DNA from: JAKAQB01 sp027320105
Lineage (GTDB): Bacteria > Actinomycetota > Acidimicrobiia > Acidimicrobiales > Palsa-688
Length of the DNA stretch: 64,000 nucleotides
Reading direction: 5' to 3'
NCBI GenBank assembly: GCA_027320105.1
Contig: DAHVMA010000004.1
Location: 1 to 64,000 of the forward strand
Part shown: positions 31,969 through 41,100 of the stretch, one piece after another
How positions within the stretch are numbered: the first letter of the stretch is position 1
Layout: every line of letters begins with the position of its first letter
Translations under genes and position numbers: made by a program
Notes under the pieces: model-generated
The model's input: only the letters and a program-made list of their open reading frames with translations
Databases searched by the model: none
Told to the model about the DNA's origin: nothing

Positions 31969-34796
31969 CCCTGCTACGCGAACCCGACCTGGGGACACCG
32001 TCCGCCCCCGGGCCCGACACCGTCACCCTCGAGGTAGACGGCATACCCGTGAGCGTCCCGGAGGGCACCTCGGTGATGCGTGCCGCCGCCCTCGCCGGCA
32101 CCGACGTCCCGAAGCTGTGCGCCACGGACAGCCTTGCCGCCTTCGGGTCCTGCCGGTTGTGCCTGGTGGAGATCGACGGGCAGCGGGGCACGCCGGCGAG
32201 CTGCACCACCCCTGTCGCCGCTGGTATGAGGGTGTCGACCCAGACGCCGCGCCTCGAGCGCCTCCGCCGCGGGGTCATGGAGCTGTACATCTCCGACCAT
32301 CCCCTCGATTGCCTCACCTGTCCGGCCAACGGCGACTGCGAGTTGCAGGACATGGCCGGTGCTGTCGGCCTGCGGGAGGTCCGCTACGGCTACGCCGGCG
32401 CCAACCACCTCGACGCCGAGAAGGACACGAGCAACCCGTACTTCGAGTTCGACCCGGCCAAGTGCATCGTGTGCTCTCGCTGCGTGCGGGCTTGCGACGA
32501 CATCCAGGGCACTTTGGCGCTGACCATCGAGGGCAGGGGTTTCGGCTCCAAGGTGGCCCCGGGCCCGACGGACTTCCTCGGCTCGGAGTGCGTCTCCTGT
32601 GGTGCCTGCGTCCAGGCCTGCCCCACCTCGACACTCCAGGAAAAGGCCGTGGTGCTCTCCGGGACGCCCCGGCGTACCGTTCTCACGACATGCGCGTACT
32701 GCGGCGTCGGGTGTTCGTTCAAGGCGGAGCTCAAGGGCGACCAGGTCGTGCGGATGGTCCCGTACAAGGACGGCGGTGCGAACGAGGGTCATTCGTGTGT
32801 GAAGGGCCGCTTTGCCTGGGGCTATGCCACCCACCCCGACCGCATCACCACGCCGATGATCCGGGAGCGCTTCACGGACCCGTGGCGTACGGTGAGCTGG
32901 GAGGAGGCGATCTCCTACACGGCGCGGAGGTTGCAGGAGATCCAGGAGCGCCACGGCAGCGACGCCATCGGTGCCATCACCTCCTCCCGCTGCACGAACG
33001 AGGAGGTGTTCGCCGTCCAGAAGATGGTGCGCGCCGCGTTCGGCAACAACAACGTGGACACCTGCGCGCGGGTGTGCCACTCGCCGACGGGGTTCGGCCT
33101 CAAGTCCACCTTCGGGACGTCGGCAGGGACCCAGGACTTCAAGTCGGTGGATGCCGCCGACGTGATCATGCTCATCGGCGCCAACCCCACCGACGCCCAC
33201 CCGGTGTTCGCGTCCCGCATGAAGAGGCGGCTGCGTGCCGGCGCCAGGCTGATCGTCGTCGATCCCCGGCGCATCGACCTCGTACGCACCCCGCACATCG
33301 AGGCGTCATACCACCTGCAGCTGATGCCGGGCACCAACGTGGCCGTCTTCAACGCCATGGCGCACACGATCCTCGCCGAGGGCCTGGCCAACCGGGCGTT
33401 CGTGGCCGAGCGCTGCGAGGCCGACGCGTTCGAGGTGTGGGAGCGGTTCATCCTCGACCCGGCCAACAGCCCCGAGGCCATGGAGGCGGTGACGGGCGTT
33501 CCCGCCACCGTCGTGCGGGCCGCTGCCCGGCTGTACGCCGCCGGGCCCAACAGCGCCATTTACTACGGCCTCGGCGTCACCGAGCACAGCCAGGGCTCCA
33601 CGGCCGTCATGGGCATGGCCAACCTCGCCATGCTCACGGGCAACATCGGGCGCGACGGGGTTGGGGTCAACCCGCTGCGGGGCCAGAACAACGTCCAGGG
33701 CAGCTGCGACATGGGCAGCTTCCCCCACGAGCTGTCCGGGTACCGCCACGTGGCCGACGCCGCCGTTCGCGAGCAGTTCGAGTCGGAGTGGGGCCACCCG
33801 GTGCTCGGCCGCCCCGGCCTGCGGATCCCCAACATGTTCGATGCTGCCATCGAGGGCGTGTTCAGGGGGCTGTTCGTGCAGGGCGAGGACGTGGCCCAGT
33901 CCGACCCCAACCTCCAGCACGTGGTCGCCGCCCTCAGCTCCCTCGAGTTGCTCGTCGTAGAGGACCTCTTCGAGAACGAGACCGCCAAGTTCGCCCACGT
34001 GTTCCTGCCGGGCACGTCCTTCCTCGAGAAGGACGGCACCTTCATCAACGCCGAACGCCGCATCAACCGCGTCCGCCCCGTCATGCCCCCCCGCCCCGGC
34101 AAGTCTGAGTGGGAGGTGGTCTGCGAGATCGCCACCGCCATGGGCTATCCCATGAGCTGGGGCTCGGCGAGCGAGATCATGGACGAGATCGCCCGGCTCA
34201 CACCCACCTTCGCCGGGGTCAGCTTCGACAAGCTCGACCGGGTCGGCAGCGTCCAGTGGCCGTGCAACGAGGCCGCTCCCCTGGGCACCCCCGTCATGCA
34301 CGTCGGGAAGTTCGTGCGTGGCCTCGGCCACTTCATGGAGACGCCGTTCGTGCCCACCGACGAGCGCTCGACCAGGCGCTACCCGCTGTTGCTCACGACC
34401 GGTCGGATCCTGACCCAGTACAACGTCGGGGCCCAGACCCGTCGGACCGCCAACCAGGTGTGGCACCACGAGGACATCCTCGACATCCACCCCCACGACG
34501 CGGAGGACCGGGGCATCACCGAGGGGGACCTCGTGTACGTCGCCAGCCGGGTCGGGCGGATACAACTCCACGCACGCATCTCGGAGCGGATGCCGCAGGG
34601 AGTCGTCTACACGACGTTCCACCATCCCATCTCCGGGACCAACATCGTCACCACGGAGAACTCCGACTGGGCCACCAACTGCCCCGAGTACAAGGTCACC
34701 GCCGTGCAGGTGCAGCTCGTCCCGCCGGCGCCGGCGCCCGAGCAGGGGGCCGAGGCGGTGGCGCCGGCCGAGCCTGTCCCCGTCGCCGGCGCATGA
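31965..34796 (+). CDS. fdsA: NAD-dependent formate dehydrogenase, alpha (molybdo-bis-MGD) subunit
   Basis: A 943-aa FdsA-type subunit. The N-terminal NuoG-like part has a [2Fe-2S] site (CATDSLAAFGSCRLCLVE), HPLDCLTCPANGDC and two [4Fe-4S] motifs (CIVCSRCVRACDD, CVSCGACVQACPTS). A further cluster CAYCGVGCSF opens the molybdopterin domain. The metal ligand is Cys in CARVCHSPT, so no selenocysteine is used. The final domain has QYNVGAQTRRT and the nucleotide-binding tail. It oxidises formate to CO2 in the cytoplasm; there is no twin-arginine signal. The start overlaps the beta stop and the end overlaps the delta start. No FdhD- or MobA-type maturation gene is in the window. Confidence 0.93.
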   Translation: MTLLREPDLGTPSAPGPDTVTLEVDGIPVSVPEGTSVMRAAALAGTDVPKLCATDSLAAFGSCRLCLVEIDGQRGTPASCTTPVAAGMRVSTQTPRLERLRRGVMELYISDHPLDCLTCPANGDCELQDMAGAVGLREVRYGYAGANHLDAEKDTSNPYFEFDPAKCIVCSRCVRACDDIQGTLALTIEGRGFGSKVAPGPTDFLGSECVSCGACVQACPTSTLQEKAVVLSGTPRRTVLTTCAYCGVGCSFKAELKGDQVVRMVPYKDGGANEGHSCVKGRFAWGYATHPDRITTPMIRERFTDPWRTVSWEEAISYTARRLQEIQERHGSDAIGAITSSRCTNEEVFAVQKMVRAAFGNNNVDTCARVCHSPTGFGLKSTFGTSAGTQDFKSVDAADVIMLIGANPTDAHPVFASRMKRRLRAGARLIVVDPRRIDLVRTPHIEASYHLQLMPGTNVAVFNAMAHTILAEGLANRAFVAERCEADAFEVWERFILDPANSPEAMEAVTGVPATVVRAAARLYAAGPNSAIYYGLGVTEHSQGSTAVMGMANLAMLTGNIGRDGVGVNPLRGQNNVQGSCDMGSFPHELSGYRHVADAAVREQFESEWGHPVLGRPGLRIPNMFDAAIEGVFRGLFVQGEDVAQSDPNLQHVVAALSSLELLVVEDLFENETAKFAHVFLPGTSFLEKDGTFINAERRINRVRPVMPPRPGKSEWEVVCEIATAMGYPMSWGSASEIMDEIARLTPTFAGVSFDKLDRVGSVQWPCNEAAPLGTPVMHVGKFVRGLGHFMETPFVPTDERSTRRYPLLLTTGRILTQYNVGAQTRRTANQVWHHEDILDIHPHDAEDRGITEGDLVYVASRVGRIQLHARISERMPQGVVYTTFHHPISGTNIVTTENSDWATNCPEYKVTAVQVQLVPPAPAPEQGAEAVAPAEPVPVAGA

Positions 34797-35026
34797 CACC
34801 GTCGCCGGAGTCGGAGCTCGCCGAGCTGCGGATGGCCAACCAGATCGCCGCCAACTTCCGCCACCACCCCGACGAGCAGGCGGCCGCCGAGGTGGCCAAC
34901 CACCTCCGGTTGTTCTGGACGCCGTGGATGCTCGAACGTCTCGTGCGGCTCGTTGACAGCGGAGGCGAGGGACTCGACCCCCTCGTGGTGCGCGCGGCCG
35001 CCCTGCTCGCCAACCCGGCGGCCTGA
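34793..35026 (+). CDS. fdsD: Formate dehydrogenase delta subunit
   Basis: A 77-aa protein whose ATG overlaps the alpha-subunit TGA (ATGA). It has the FdsD pattern: LRMANQIAANFRHHPDEQAAAEVANHLRLFWTPWM at residues 12-46, then a short helical end. FdsD is a small accessory subunit of soluble NAD formate dehydrogenases, thought to help maturation or assembly. It closes the operon. Confidence 0.85.
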   Translation: MTPSPESELAELRMANQIAANFRHHPDEQAAAEVANHLRLFWTPWMLERLVRLVDSGGEGLDPLVVRAAALLANPAA

Positions 35027-35514
35027 GAGGGGCGAGGGGGCGAGCGGCCGGAGGGTGCCGGCCTGAGGGCCCCAAGCGTTGGCCCTCCCAGGCGGCGGGG
35101 TGCACGGTCAAGCGGTCGAGCACCTCGGTCGGCACGTCGTCGAGGAGTGTTCCCGGTCACCCAGGGCTCTCCTGTGTCGCGGAGGTGACCACAGGGACCG
35201 GCAGGAAACGGGTGAATCGGGTCATCACGTGGGTGGCTGGGTGGCGAACCGCGCGCAGGGATCGAGAGCGCGCGCATGGGCGACGGCATTCCGTCGTGCA
35301 TGCGCGCGGTCCTCCTTGCTGCGCGCGGTATCGGCCTCGGGTGCCGGCGGCGGTCTGGGCCGGCGGGCAAGAGCGGTGTCGCAGGATGAGCCGGACGGCA
35401 TGCGGGAACCCGTCGAGGCCGTCGACGGGCTGCGTGACTCCCTCGCCCGTCTCCTTGGCGCCGACCGGCGTGTGATGGAGCCGCCAGCCAACTCCGGTGG
35501 GTAACGTTGCTCGG
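35027..35514. other. Gap after the formate dehydrogenase operon, no gene supported
   Basis: About 490 bp. Several frames are open on both strands, as expected at this GC content, but none shows a family motif, ribosome site or protein-like composition throughout. A short plus-strand stretch ending at 35504 (EPVEAVDGLRDSLARLLGADRR) is the best candidate for a remnant. The tract 35260-35320 is rich in GCGCGC and GCATGC. Confidence 0.4.
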
Positions 35515-35697
35515 GTGCCGAGCGAAGGGGACATCGTGGTGAAGCGGGTGACCGACCTCGTGCACGGGGACGCCACCCTGGAGTACGGCGTGGTGACCCA
35601 CCGCGAGGGACGCAAGGTGTGGTTCGAGAAACGTGTCGTCACCTTCAACTCCGTGGACGACGAGTTGCGGCTGGACACGAGCAGCACCGAGGGCTGA
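35515..35697 (+). CDS. Small conserved-type hypothetical protein (60 aa)
   Basis: From GTG 35515 the frame encodes 60 residues, MPSEGDIVVKRVTDLVHGDA and onward, with alternating strand-like and charged sequence (LEYGVVTHREGRKVWFEKRVVTFNSVDDELRL). Composition is not that of a high-GC shadow frame: it has Asp, Glu, Lys, Phe and Tyr in balanced numbers. GTG 35497 is an alternative start six codons upstream. I do not recognise the family. It is convergent with the universal stress protein gene, about 50 bp away. Confidence 0.5.
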   Translation: MPSEGDIVVKRVTDLVHGDATLEYGVVTHREGRKVWFEKRVVTFNSVDDELRLDTSSTEG

Positions 35698-35746
35698 GCG
35701 CCCCGCCGCCGGCACCCCCGGCCCGCCCCGCCGCCGGCGGCCAGCG

Positions 35747-36169
35747 CTACTTGACGACGAGGACGGGCCGGTCGGCGAGGTGCAGCACCTTGTACGCCGT
35801 CCCGCCGAGGAGCACTCGGGCGATGCCCGAACGGCCGTGGGAGCCGACCACGATGATGTCGGCGTCGTGGTCCTTCGCAGCGGCCACGATCTGGTCAGCG
35901 ACCTGGCCGGCGATGACGGTGCGGACCTCCGTGGAGACGCTGAGCCCCGCCTCCTGCACCCGCTGGGCCTCCTTGGCGAGCAGCTCGTCGGCTTCGCCGG
36001 CGCTCTCCGTGTCGTACAGGGCAGCGCCCCGTCCGGTGACCAGGTCCTGCTCCCTCATGTGCACGATGTGGATCTTCCCGCCGCTCAGCCGGGCCAGGTC
36101 TTCGGCGGCGGCGACGGCGCGATCGGACTGCTCGGACATGTCGACGCCTACGAGGATGGTGTCGTACAT
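35747..36169 (-). CDS. Universal stress protein (UspA family)
   Basis: A 140-aa single-domain protein. It begins MYDTILVGVDMSEQSDRAV and ends with the ATP-binding signature VVGSHGRSGIARVLLGGTAYKVLHLADRPVLVV, so it should be of the nucleotide-binding type. The frame is open upstream to 36352 but ATG 36169 is the family start and has GGGAGG about 6 bp before it. Role: stress or energy-status response in the cytoplasm. Confidence 0.92.
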   Translation of the reverse strand: MYDTILVGVDMSEQSDRAVAAAEDLARLSGGKIHIVHMREQDLVTGRGAALYDTESAGEADELLAKEAQRVQEAGLSVSTEVRTVIAGQVADQIVAAAKDHDADIIVVGSHGRSGIARVLLGGTAYKVLHLADRPVLVVK

Positions 36170-36218
36170 TCGTGCCTCCCCTTCTTGGTCTGTCCGCCGG
36201 GCGGCGCCGGCAGCACCA

Positions 36219-36809
36219 CTACATCGTAGCGGCGGGGCGCCCACCGCCTGAGACCGAGGGCGCCCCGAGCGCGAGCTCGGCGAGCGCCAGAGCGGCAACG
36301 GTCTGGCTGTCGGTGATGGACCCGTCGCGAACGAGGCCCCACGCACGGTCACGTGCCACCAGCTCGATGGCGGTGATGCCCTCGGAGGCGAGCTCGGCCT
36401 CCTCCACTCCGGCGTCGGTCAGGTCGCGGGCGAGGAAGACGTGGTTGTCCTCGTCGAGCAGGCCGTTGGCGGGGTGGAGCAGGCCGAGGTGCTCCCAGCT
36501 CGCCGCCGCCAGGCCGGTCTCCTCGGCGAGCTCCCGCCGGGCGGCGGCAAGGGGATCCTCGCCGTCGGTGCGGCCGGCGGGCACCTCCAGGGACCAGCGG
36601 CCGACGGTGTAGCGGTAGAGGCGCACGAGGGCCACCCGGTCCCGGTCGTCGACGGCCACGACGAACACGGCCGGTTGGTTGACCACCGTGTAGTACTCGC
36701 CGGCGCTGCCGTCGGGGCGGGACACCTCGTCACGGACGACCCGGTACCAGGGGTTGGTGTGGACGACTTCGCTGCTGTGGCGCAGCCACGGGCCGCGAGC
36801 CTCGCTCAC
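36219..36809 (-). CDS. Nudix hydrolase, ADP-ribose pyrophosphatase-like
   Basis: A 196-aa protein. The Nudix box is seen as GRTDGEDPLAAARRELAEETGLAA, with REL-EE-G intact. The flanking N-terminal part (VVHTNPWYRVVRDEVSRPDG) and the YYTVVNQPAVFVVAVDD strand match ADP-ribose pyrophosphatases. It would cleave ADP-ribose to AMP plus ribose 5-phosphate. GTG 36809 overlaps the TGA of the gamma-glutamyltransferase gene, so the two share a transcript. The final residues are Gly/Ser-rich. Confidence 0.88.
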   Translation of the reverse strand: MSEARGPWLRHSSEVVHTNPWYRVVRDEVSRPDGSAGEYYTVVNQPAVFVVAVDDRDRVALVRLYRYTVGRWSLEVPAGRTDGEDPLAAARRELAEETGLAAASWEHLGLLHPANGLLDEDNHVFLARDLTDAGVEEAELASEGITAIELVARDRAWGLVRDGSITDSQTVAALALAELALGAPSVSGGGRPAATM

Positions 36810-38392
36810 CACCCCTCGACCGCCCCCGCCGTCGCGCGGGGGTCGCTGCCGCCGGCGAGCGTCGTGAGGCCGGCGTCGATCAGGTGGGCGTGACCCCACT
36901 CCCCGCTCCAGGCCTCCCCGACCACCACGTCGTGGCCGCGATCGCGCAGGCCGGCCGCCCAACCCTCGGGGGCGTTGCCCTCGAGGTGGACCTGCACGCG
37001 CCCGCCGGCGCGCCAGGTGTCGAACCCGCCGCTCGGCCCGGCGGCCCCGAGCGCGAACCGCCCGGCGGCGACCGCCTCGCCCGGGTCCTCCCCGGCGGCG
37101 AGCAGCCGGGCCAGCAGCTGGAGGAGGACCTGCGGCTGGGCGTCGGCGCCCATGGTGCCGAGCACGGCGCGCAGCGAGCCGTCGGGGCGTGTGACGAGGG
37201 TGGGGCAGAGGGTGTGGGGCGGCCGGCGGCCCGGTCGGTACTCGGCGGGGTGGCCGGGCTCGAGCGAGAAGCCCTGCCCCCGGTTGTGGAGGAAGATGCG
37301 CGATCCCGGGGCGATGAGCCGGCTGCCCCACCCGGACGCGTTCGACTGGATCAGGCTCACGCCCATCCGGTCGCCATCGACGGCACAGAGGGCGATGGTG
37401 TCGCCGGCACCGGAGGGCACGCCGAGGGCACCGGCTCTGCGGGGATCGATGGCGGCGCGGCGAGCGGCGAGACGTGCGGGCGACAGCAGCTCGGCGGCGT
37501 CGGCCTCGTCGTGGAGGACGAGGAGGCGGTCGTGGGCGGCCTGGCGCGACGCTTCGATCAACAGGTGCGCCCAGCCTGGATCTCGGGGATCGGGAAGGTC
37601 GAGGCCGCCGGCGATCCAGGCGGCCGCCGCGGTCAGGTAGCCCTGCGAGTTGGGCGGCGCCGTCCAGATGCGGTGGCCCCAGGCGTCGGCGCCGGCAGCC
37701 GCCACCCAGTCCGCCTGGGGGCGGTCGAGGTCCTCGGCGGTGTGCTCGCCGGCGGTGATGGCGAGGAACCCCTCCCCGAACTCGCCATGGTAGAAGGCCG
37801 CCCGGTCCCCGGTGGCGATGGCGTCGAGGGCGCGGCCGACCCCGCGGCGGCGGACGATGCTTCCGGGGGAAAGTCCTCCCGGGATCCGGTAGTCGTCGGC
37901 TTCCGTCAGGTCCGCCACGCGGTCGAAGGCGGCGGCCAGGCCGGGTGAGGCGGGGAACCCCTCGAAGGCGTAGCGACGGGCGGCGGCGAGGACCTCGGCG
38001 AGCGGCAGCCGCCCGAAGCGGGCGTGCAGCGCCAGCCAGCCGTCGGCGCAGCCGGGCACCGTGACCGCCGCCGGGTGGTCGAACGCGGGCATCGTCAGGT
38101 GGGCCTCGGCCCGCAGCCGGTCGGGGTCGGCGCCCGAGCCGGCACGGCCGGAGGCGTTGAGCGCCACGACCTCCTGCCCGGGCCCGGGGTGCACGACGGC
38201 CCACAGGTCGCCGCCCAACCCGCACATGTGCTGGCTGGTCACGGCCAGCACGGCGCTGGTCGCCACGGCGGCGTCGGCGGCGGTGCCGCCCCGGCGGAGG
38301 ACGTCGACGCCTGCGCCGGCGGCGAGGTGGTCGACGGCGCACACCATGCCGGTGGGCGCGAAGCGGGACGGGACAGGCTGCAGGGGTGTCAT
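36806..38392 (-). CDS. Gamma-glutamyltransferase family protein
   Basis: A 528-aa Ntn hydrolase. The N-terminal half has GTAADAAVATSAVLAVTSQHMCGLGGDLW. Autocleavage would free a new N-terminal Thr in GAGDTIALCAVDGDRMGVSLIQS, with downstream NRGQGFSLEPGHPAEYRPGRRPPHTLCPTLV. These are gamma-glutamyltransferase marks; this short type without a signal peptide includes acylases and transferases of unknown substrate. ATG 38392 is the start; the frame runs much further upstream without family sequence. It is divergent from the AI-2E-type gene, with a shared gap of about 140 bp. Confidence 0.88.
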   Translation of the reverse strand: MTPLQPVPSRFAPTGMVCAVDHLAAGAGVDVLRRGGTAADAAVATSAVLAVTSQHMCGLGGDLWAVVHPGPGQEVVALNASGRAGSGADPDRLRAEAHLTMPAFDHPAAVTVPGCADGWLALHARFGRLPLAEVLAAARRYAFEGFPASPGLAAAFDRVADLTEADDYRIPGGLSPGSIVRRRGVGRALDAIATGDRAAFYHGEFGEGFLAITAGEHTAEDLDRPQADWVAAAGADAWGHRIWTAPPNSQGYLTAAAAWIAGGLDLPDPRDPGWAHLLIEASRQAAHDRLLVLHDEADAAELLSPARLAARRAAIDPRRAGALGVPSGAGDTIALCAVDGDRMGVSLIQSNASGWGSRLIAPGSRIFLHNRGQGFSLEPGHPAEYRPGRRPPHTLCPTLVTRPDGSLRAVLGTMGADAQPQVLLQLLARLLAAGEDPGEAVAAGRFALGAAGPSGGFDTWRAGGRVQVHLEGNAPEGWAAGLRDRGHDVVVGEAWSGEWGHAHLIDAGLTTLAGGSDPRATAGAVEGW

Positions 38393-38533
38393 CGGTGTCA
38401 CGGCGTTGCGCAACGGCGCACCGTCAGGCCCATGCCCGCCGGGAAGGTCCGCTCGTGGGCCATGCGCGCATCGTAAGCGCACCCAACGGCTGGCACCACG
38501 GGTACAGTCGAGAGTCCAGACGAGGAGGCCCGG

Positions 38534-39784
38534 TTGCCCGACCGGACGAGCGGGGACGCAACTCAGACGGAGCGGTCGCTGGTGCCTCGGCGGTGGAGGC
38601 GGCCTCGGGGGGGCCGGCGCGCGCCGGCGCAGCCTGACCGGTCGGCGAGCGCGCTCGACAGCCTGCTCGAGGCTTCGAGCCTCGACCAGGAGCACGTCGC
38701 CGCCGCGGCCGCCGACGAGGCGGTGGCCGCCGACGAGGAGCAGTACGGGCGCCCCGGCCCGCCCATCGACGGGCGCTCGCCGTTCTTCGTCGCCATGACG
38801 GCCACCTTCGGCGTCGCCCTCGGGGTGCTCGGGGTGCTGGTCGTCTACTTCAGCCGGGGCATGCTGCTGCTGCTGCTCTCGCTGTTCATCGCTGCCGGGC
38901 TCGACCCGGTCGTGGCGTTCTTCCAACGCCGGCGCCTGTCGCGTCCCGTGTCGGTCGTGGTCGTCCTCGTCCTGCTGATGGTGGTGTTCGCCGGCATCGG
39001 TGACCTCGTGATCCCCGTTCTCGTCAAGCAGATCACCCATCTCGTCAACGCCCTGCCCCGCTACTTCCACCAACTCAACAACAGCAGCTCGTTCCTCGGC
39101 CGGATCAACCACCGCTTCAGCGTCGAGACGAGGATCAAGGATGCCCTGACCAAGAGCTCGTCGAGCATCGCCACCGGCCTCCTCGGGTTTGGCCGCAGAG
39201 TCCTCGGGGCCCTCACGAGCACCCTGATCGTGATCGTGGTGTCCGTCTACCTGCTGTTCGACCTGCCCCGCTTCAAGCGGCTGGTGTACAGCCTCACGCC
39301 CCGCAGCCGCCGGGCGCGGATAGTGCTGCTCGGCGACGAGATCTTCGTCAAGGTCGGCGGGTACGTGCTCGGCCGCATCGTCATCTCGGTCATCAGCGGG
39401 TTGGGCACGTGGGTGTGGTGCCTGGTGTTCGGGGTGCCGTACCCGTTGCTGCTTGCGGTGCTCGTGGCGGTCTTCGGCCTGCTTCCGGTGGTCGGCTCGA
39501 CGATCGGGGGGTTGATCGTCGCCGCCGTGGCCCTCACGGTCTCGGTGCCGATCGCGATCGCCACCGCCAGCTTCTACATCCTCTACCGGCTCGTAGAGGA
39601 CTACGTGCTCACCCCGCCGATCATGAACAAGACGGTCGACGTGCCCGGACTCGTGACGGTGATCGCCACGCTCATCGGCGCCGTCCTCCTCGGGATCGTG
39701 GGCGCGCTCATAGCCATCCCGGTCGCCGCCGCCGTGAAGCTGGTCGTGGAGCAGGTCGCAGCGCCCCGCCTCGAGCGCAGCTGA
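38534..39784 (+). CDS. AI-2E transporter family membrane protein
   Basis: A 416-aa protein. About 85 N-terminal residues are charged and low-complexity (Arg-rich, then Asp/Glu/Ala-rich). They are followed by the AI-2E/PerM-type core of about 8 helices: MLLLLLSLFIAAGLDPVV, VVVVLVLLMVVFAGIGDLV, VYLLFDLPRFKRLVYSLTP, LGRIVISVISGLG, GLLPVVGSTIGGLIVA and EDYVLTPPIMNKTVDVPGL. The last is the family signature before the final helices. TTG 38534 has GAGGAGG 5 bp upstream, which supports it. Despite the family name, many members do other transport, such as Na+/H+ exchange; function here is open. Confidence 0.88.
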   Translation: MPDRTSGDATQTERSLVPRRWRRPRGGRRAPAQPDRSASALDSLLEASSLDQEHVAAAAADEAVAADEEQYGRPGPPIDGRSPFFVAMTATFGVALGVLGVLVVYFSRGMLLLLLSLFIAAGLDPVVAFFQRRRLSRPVSVVVVLVLLMVVFAGIGDLVIPVLVKQITHLVNALPRYFHQLNNSSSFLGRINHRFSVETRIKDALTKSSSSIATGLLGFGRRVLGALTSTLIVIVVSVYLLFDLPRFKRLVYSLTPRSRRARIVLLGDEIFVKVGGYVLGRIVISVISGLGTWVWCLVFGVPYPLLLAVLVAVFGLLPVVGSTIGGLIVAAVALTVSVPIAIATASFYILYRLVEDYVLTPPIMNKTVDVPGLVTVIATLIGAVLLGIVGALIAIPVAAAVKLVVEQVAAPRLERS

Positions 39785-39818
39785 GCCCGGGAACCAAACC
39801 CTGCCCGGCCGTCGTCGG

Positions 39819-40778
39819 ATGGACATGGCCGCACGGTTCCCCCTCCTCGCCGCCGTCCTCGTCCTCGGCACGGCGGCCGCTGCTGCCGGTTGCGGGTCCG
39901 CGGGATTGTCCTCCGCCCCGTCTGGCGGTGCCTCGTCGGCCAGGTCCCTGGCGCCGGTGGCGAACCCCGCCATCGCCTCGACGCCGCCGGCTGGGACCGG
40001 CTCGAGCGGAGCGGTCCGCAGAGCCGCGCTCGGGGTCGAGGTCAAGCCCGCCGGTCCCGACATCGTCGAGACGGCGGCGGAGGACGTGCGGGTGCCGGCG
40101 AGCGACGTGGCACCCGACGCCGGCCGGCTGACGGTGCTCGCCGTGCGGGAAGGTGGTTACGTGCAGTCCTCCAACGTGTCCGCCGGCTCGCACCCGGGGG
40201 CCACGCTCACGGTGCGGGTGCCCAACGGCTCCCTCCCGGCGACGATGGCCGCCGTCGGGCGGCTCGGGACGGTGCTCGACCAGACCGAGGCCGGCCAGGA
40301 CGTCACCGGCCAGGTGGTCGACCTCGCCATGGAGGAGGCCAACCTCCAGAAGGAGGTTCTGGCCGTACGCGCCATACTCGGCCACGCCTCCAAGGTGTCC
40401 GATGTGCTCGCCATCCAGAACGAGCTGTTCACCCTGCAGGGCGAGATCCAGCAGGTGCAGGCGCAGCGCAACGGGCTCGCCAACCAGGTCGCGTACGCCA
40501 CGCTGTCGGTCACCCTGGCCGGCAAGGTGGTCGCCGCCGGCGCCGACCACCGGGCGCGCCCGGGAGCGCTCGCCCGCTTCTGGCAGCTGGCGTCGGGACA
40601 CACGGCGCAGACCGTGCGGGGGCTGTTCCTCGCCATCGGATGGTTCGCTCCCGGCATCCTCGTCCTCGCCATCGCAGGCCTGGCGTACGCCGGCCTGCGA
40701 TGGCGCCGGCGGAGGGCCCGGGGGGGCGCAACCCGCCCCCCGGTCCGGACGCGGCAAGCTTGGGGGTGTGACCGCTGA
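39819..40778 (+). CDS. DUF4349-like lipoprotein
   Basis: A 319-aa exported protein. Residues 1-25 form a lipoprotein signal with a Cys at LGTAAAAAGCGS. A Ser/Ala/Pro linker follows, then the DUF4349 domain (about 75-265): RLTVLAVREGGYVQSSNV, TLTVRVPNGSLPATMAAVGRLG, a central coiled coil (EEANLQKEVLAVRAIL to LFTLQGEIQQVQAQRNGL) and VAYATLSVTL. A transmembrane helix (about 270-295) and a basic tail end it. The arrangement suggests a domain outside the membrane held by lipid and helix. Function unknown. Confidence 0.82.
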   Translation: MDMAARFPLLAAVLVLGTAAAAAGCGSAGLSSAPSGGASSARSLAPVANPAIASTPPAGTGSSGAVRRAALGVEVKPAGPDIVETAAEDVRVPASDVAPDAGRLTVLAVREGGYVQSSNVSAGSHPGATLTVRVPNGSLPATMAAVGRLGTVLDQTEAGQDVTGQVVDLAMEEANLQKEVLAVRAILGHASKVSDVLAIQNELFTLQGEIQQVQAQRNGLANQVAYATLSVTLAGKVVAAGADHRARPGALARFWQLASGHTAQTVRGLFLAIGWFAPGILVLAIAGLAYAGLRWRRRRARGGATRPPVRTRQAWGCDR

Positions 40779-40826
40779 AGGGCCCTCCCGGTTACCGAGA
40801 GCGTAGCGCCGATACCGACCCGACCC

Positions 40827-40846
40827 TGGTAGCAGTTCTGCTACCA
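40827..40846. promoter_or_regulatory. Inverted repeat at the start of the toxin-antitoxin operon
   Basis: TGGTAGCAG-TT-CTGCTACCA is a perfect 9-2-9 inverted repeat whose last base is the first base of the antitoxin's ATG. The position fits the autoregulatory operator that Phd-type antitoxins bind. There is no ribosome site before ATG 40846, so the transcript may be nearly leaderless or translation may begin at ATG 40855. Confidence 0.65.
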
Positions 40847-41100
40847 TGGTCGGCATGAGCGATATCGCACAAAAGGAGCTGCGTAACCAGGTCGGAGAGG
40901 TGCTCCGTCGGGTCGAGGCGGGAGAGACCCTCACCGTGACGGTTGCCGGTCGTCCAGTCGCCGAGCTCGGCCCAGCACATCGCCGTCGCTGGGTCGGTGG
41001 TGCCACACTCGCTGCCATCTGGCTGGGCAAGGCGCCGCGGGGGCTCGAGGCTGACCTCGAGCGACTGCCAGCAGGCGTCGTGGACCCGTTCGCCTCGTGA
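40846..41100 (+). CDS. Type II antitoxin, Phd/YefM family
   Basis: An 84-aa protein. Residues 1-50 match the Phd/YefM DNA-binding part: SDIAQKELRNQVGEVLRRVEAGETLTVTVAGRPVAELGP. The C-terminal 30 residues would bind and block the toxin. Its stop overlaps the toxin GTG, the usual coupling. ATG 40855 (MSDIAQKEL) is an alternative start. The operator sits at its 5' end. Confidence 0.88.
   Translation: MVGMSDIAQKELRNQVGEVLRRVEAGETLTVTVAGRPVAELGPAHRRRWVGGATLAAIWLGKAPRGLEADLERLPAGVVDPFAS

Noticed and set aside
32000..34796. Alpha subunit as NADH-quinone oxidoreductase subunit G
   Set aside because: NuoG and FdsA share N-terminal clusters, but the CARVCHSP active-site Cys, the adjacent FdsD gene and lack of other nuo genes favour formate dehydrogenase.
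38392..40063. Upstream extension of the gamma-glutamyltransferase frame
   Set aside because: The added 550 residues are His/Asp/Glu/Arg-rich shadow of the AI-2E-type and DUF4349 genes; ATG 38392 starts the family sequence.
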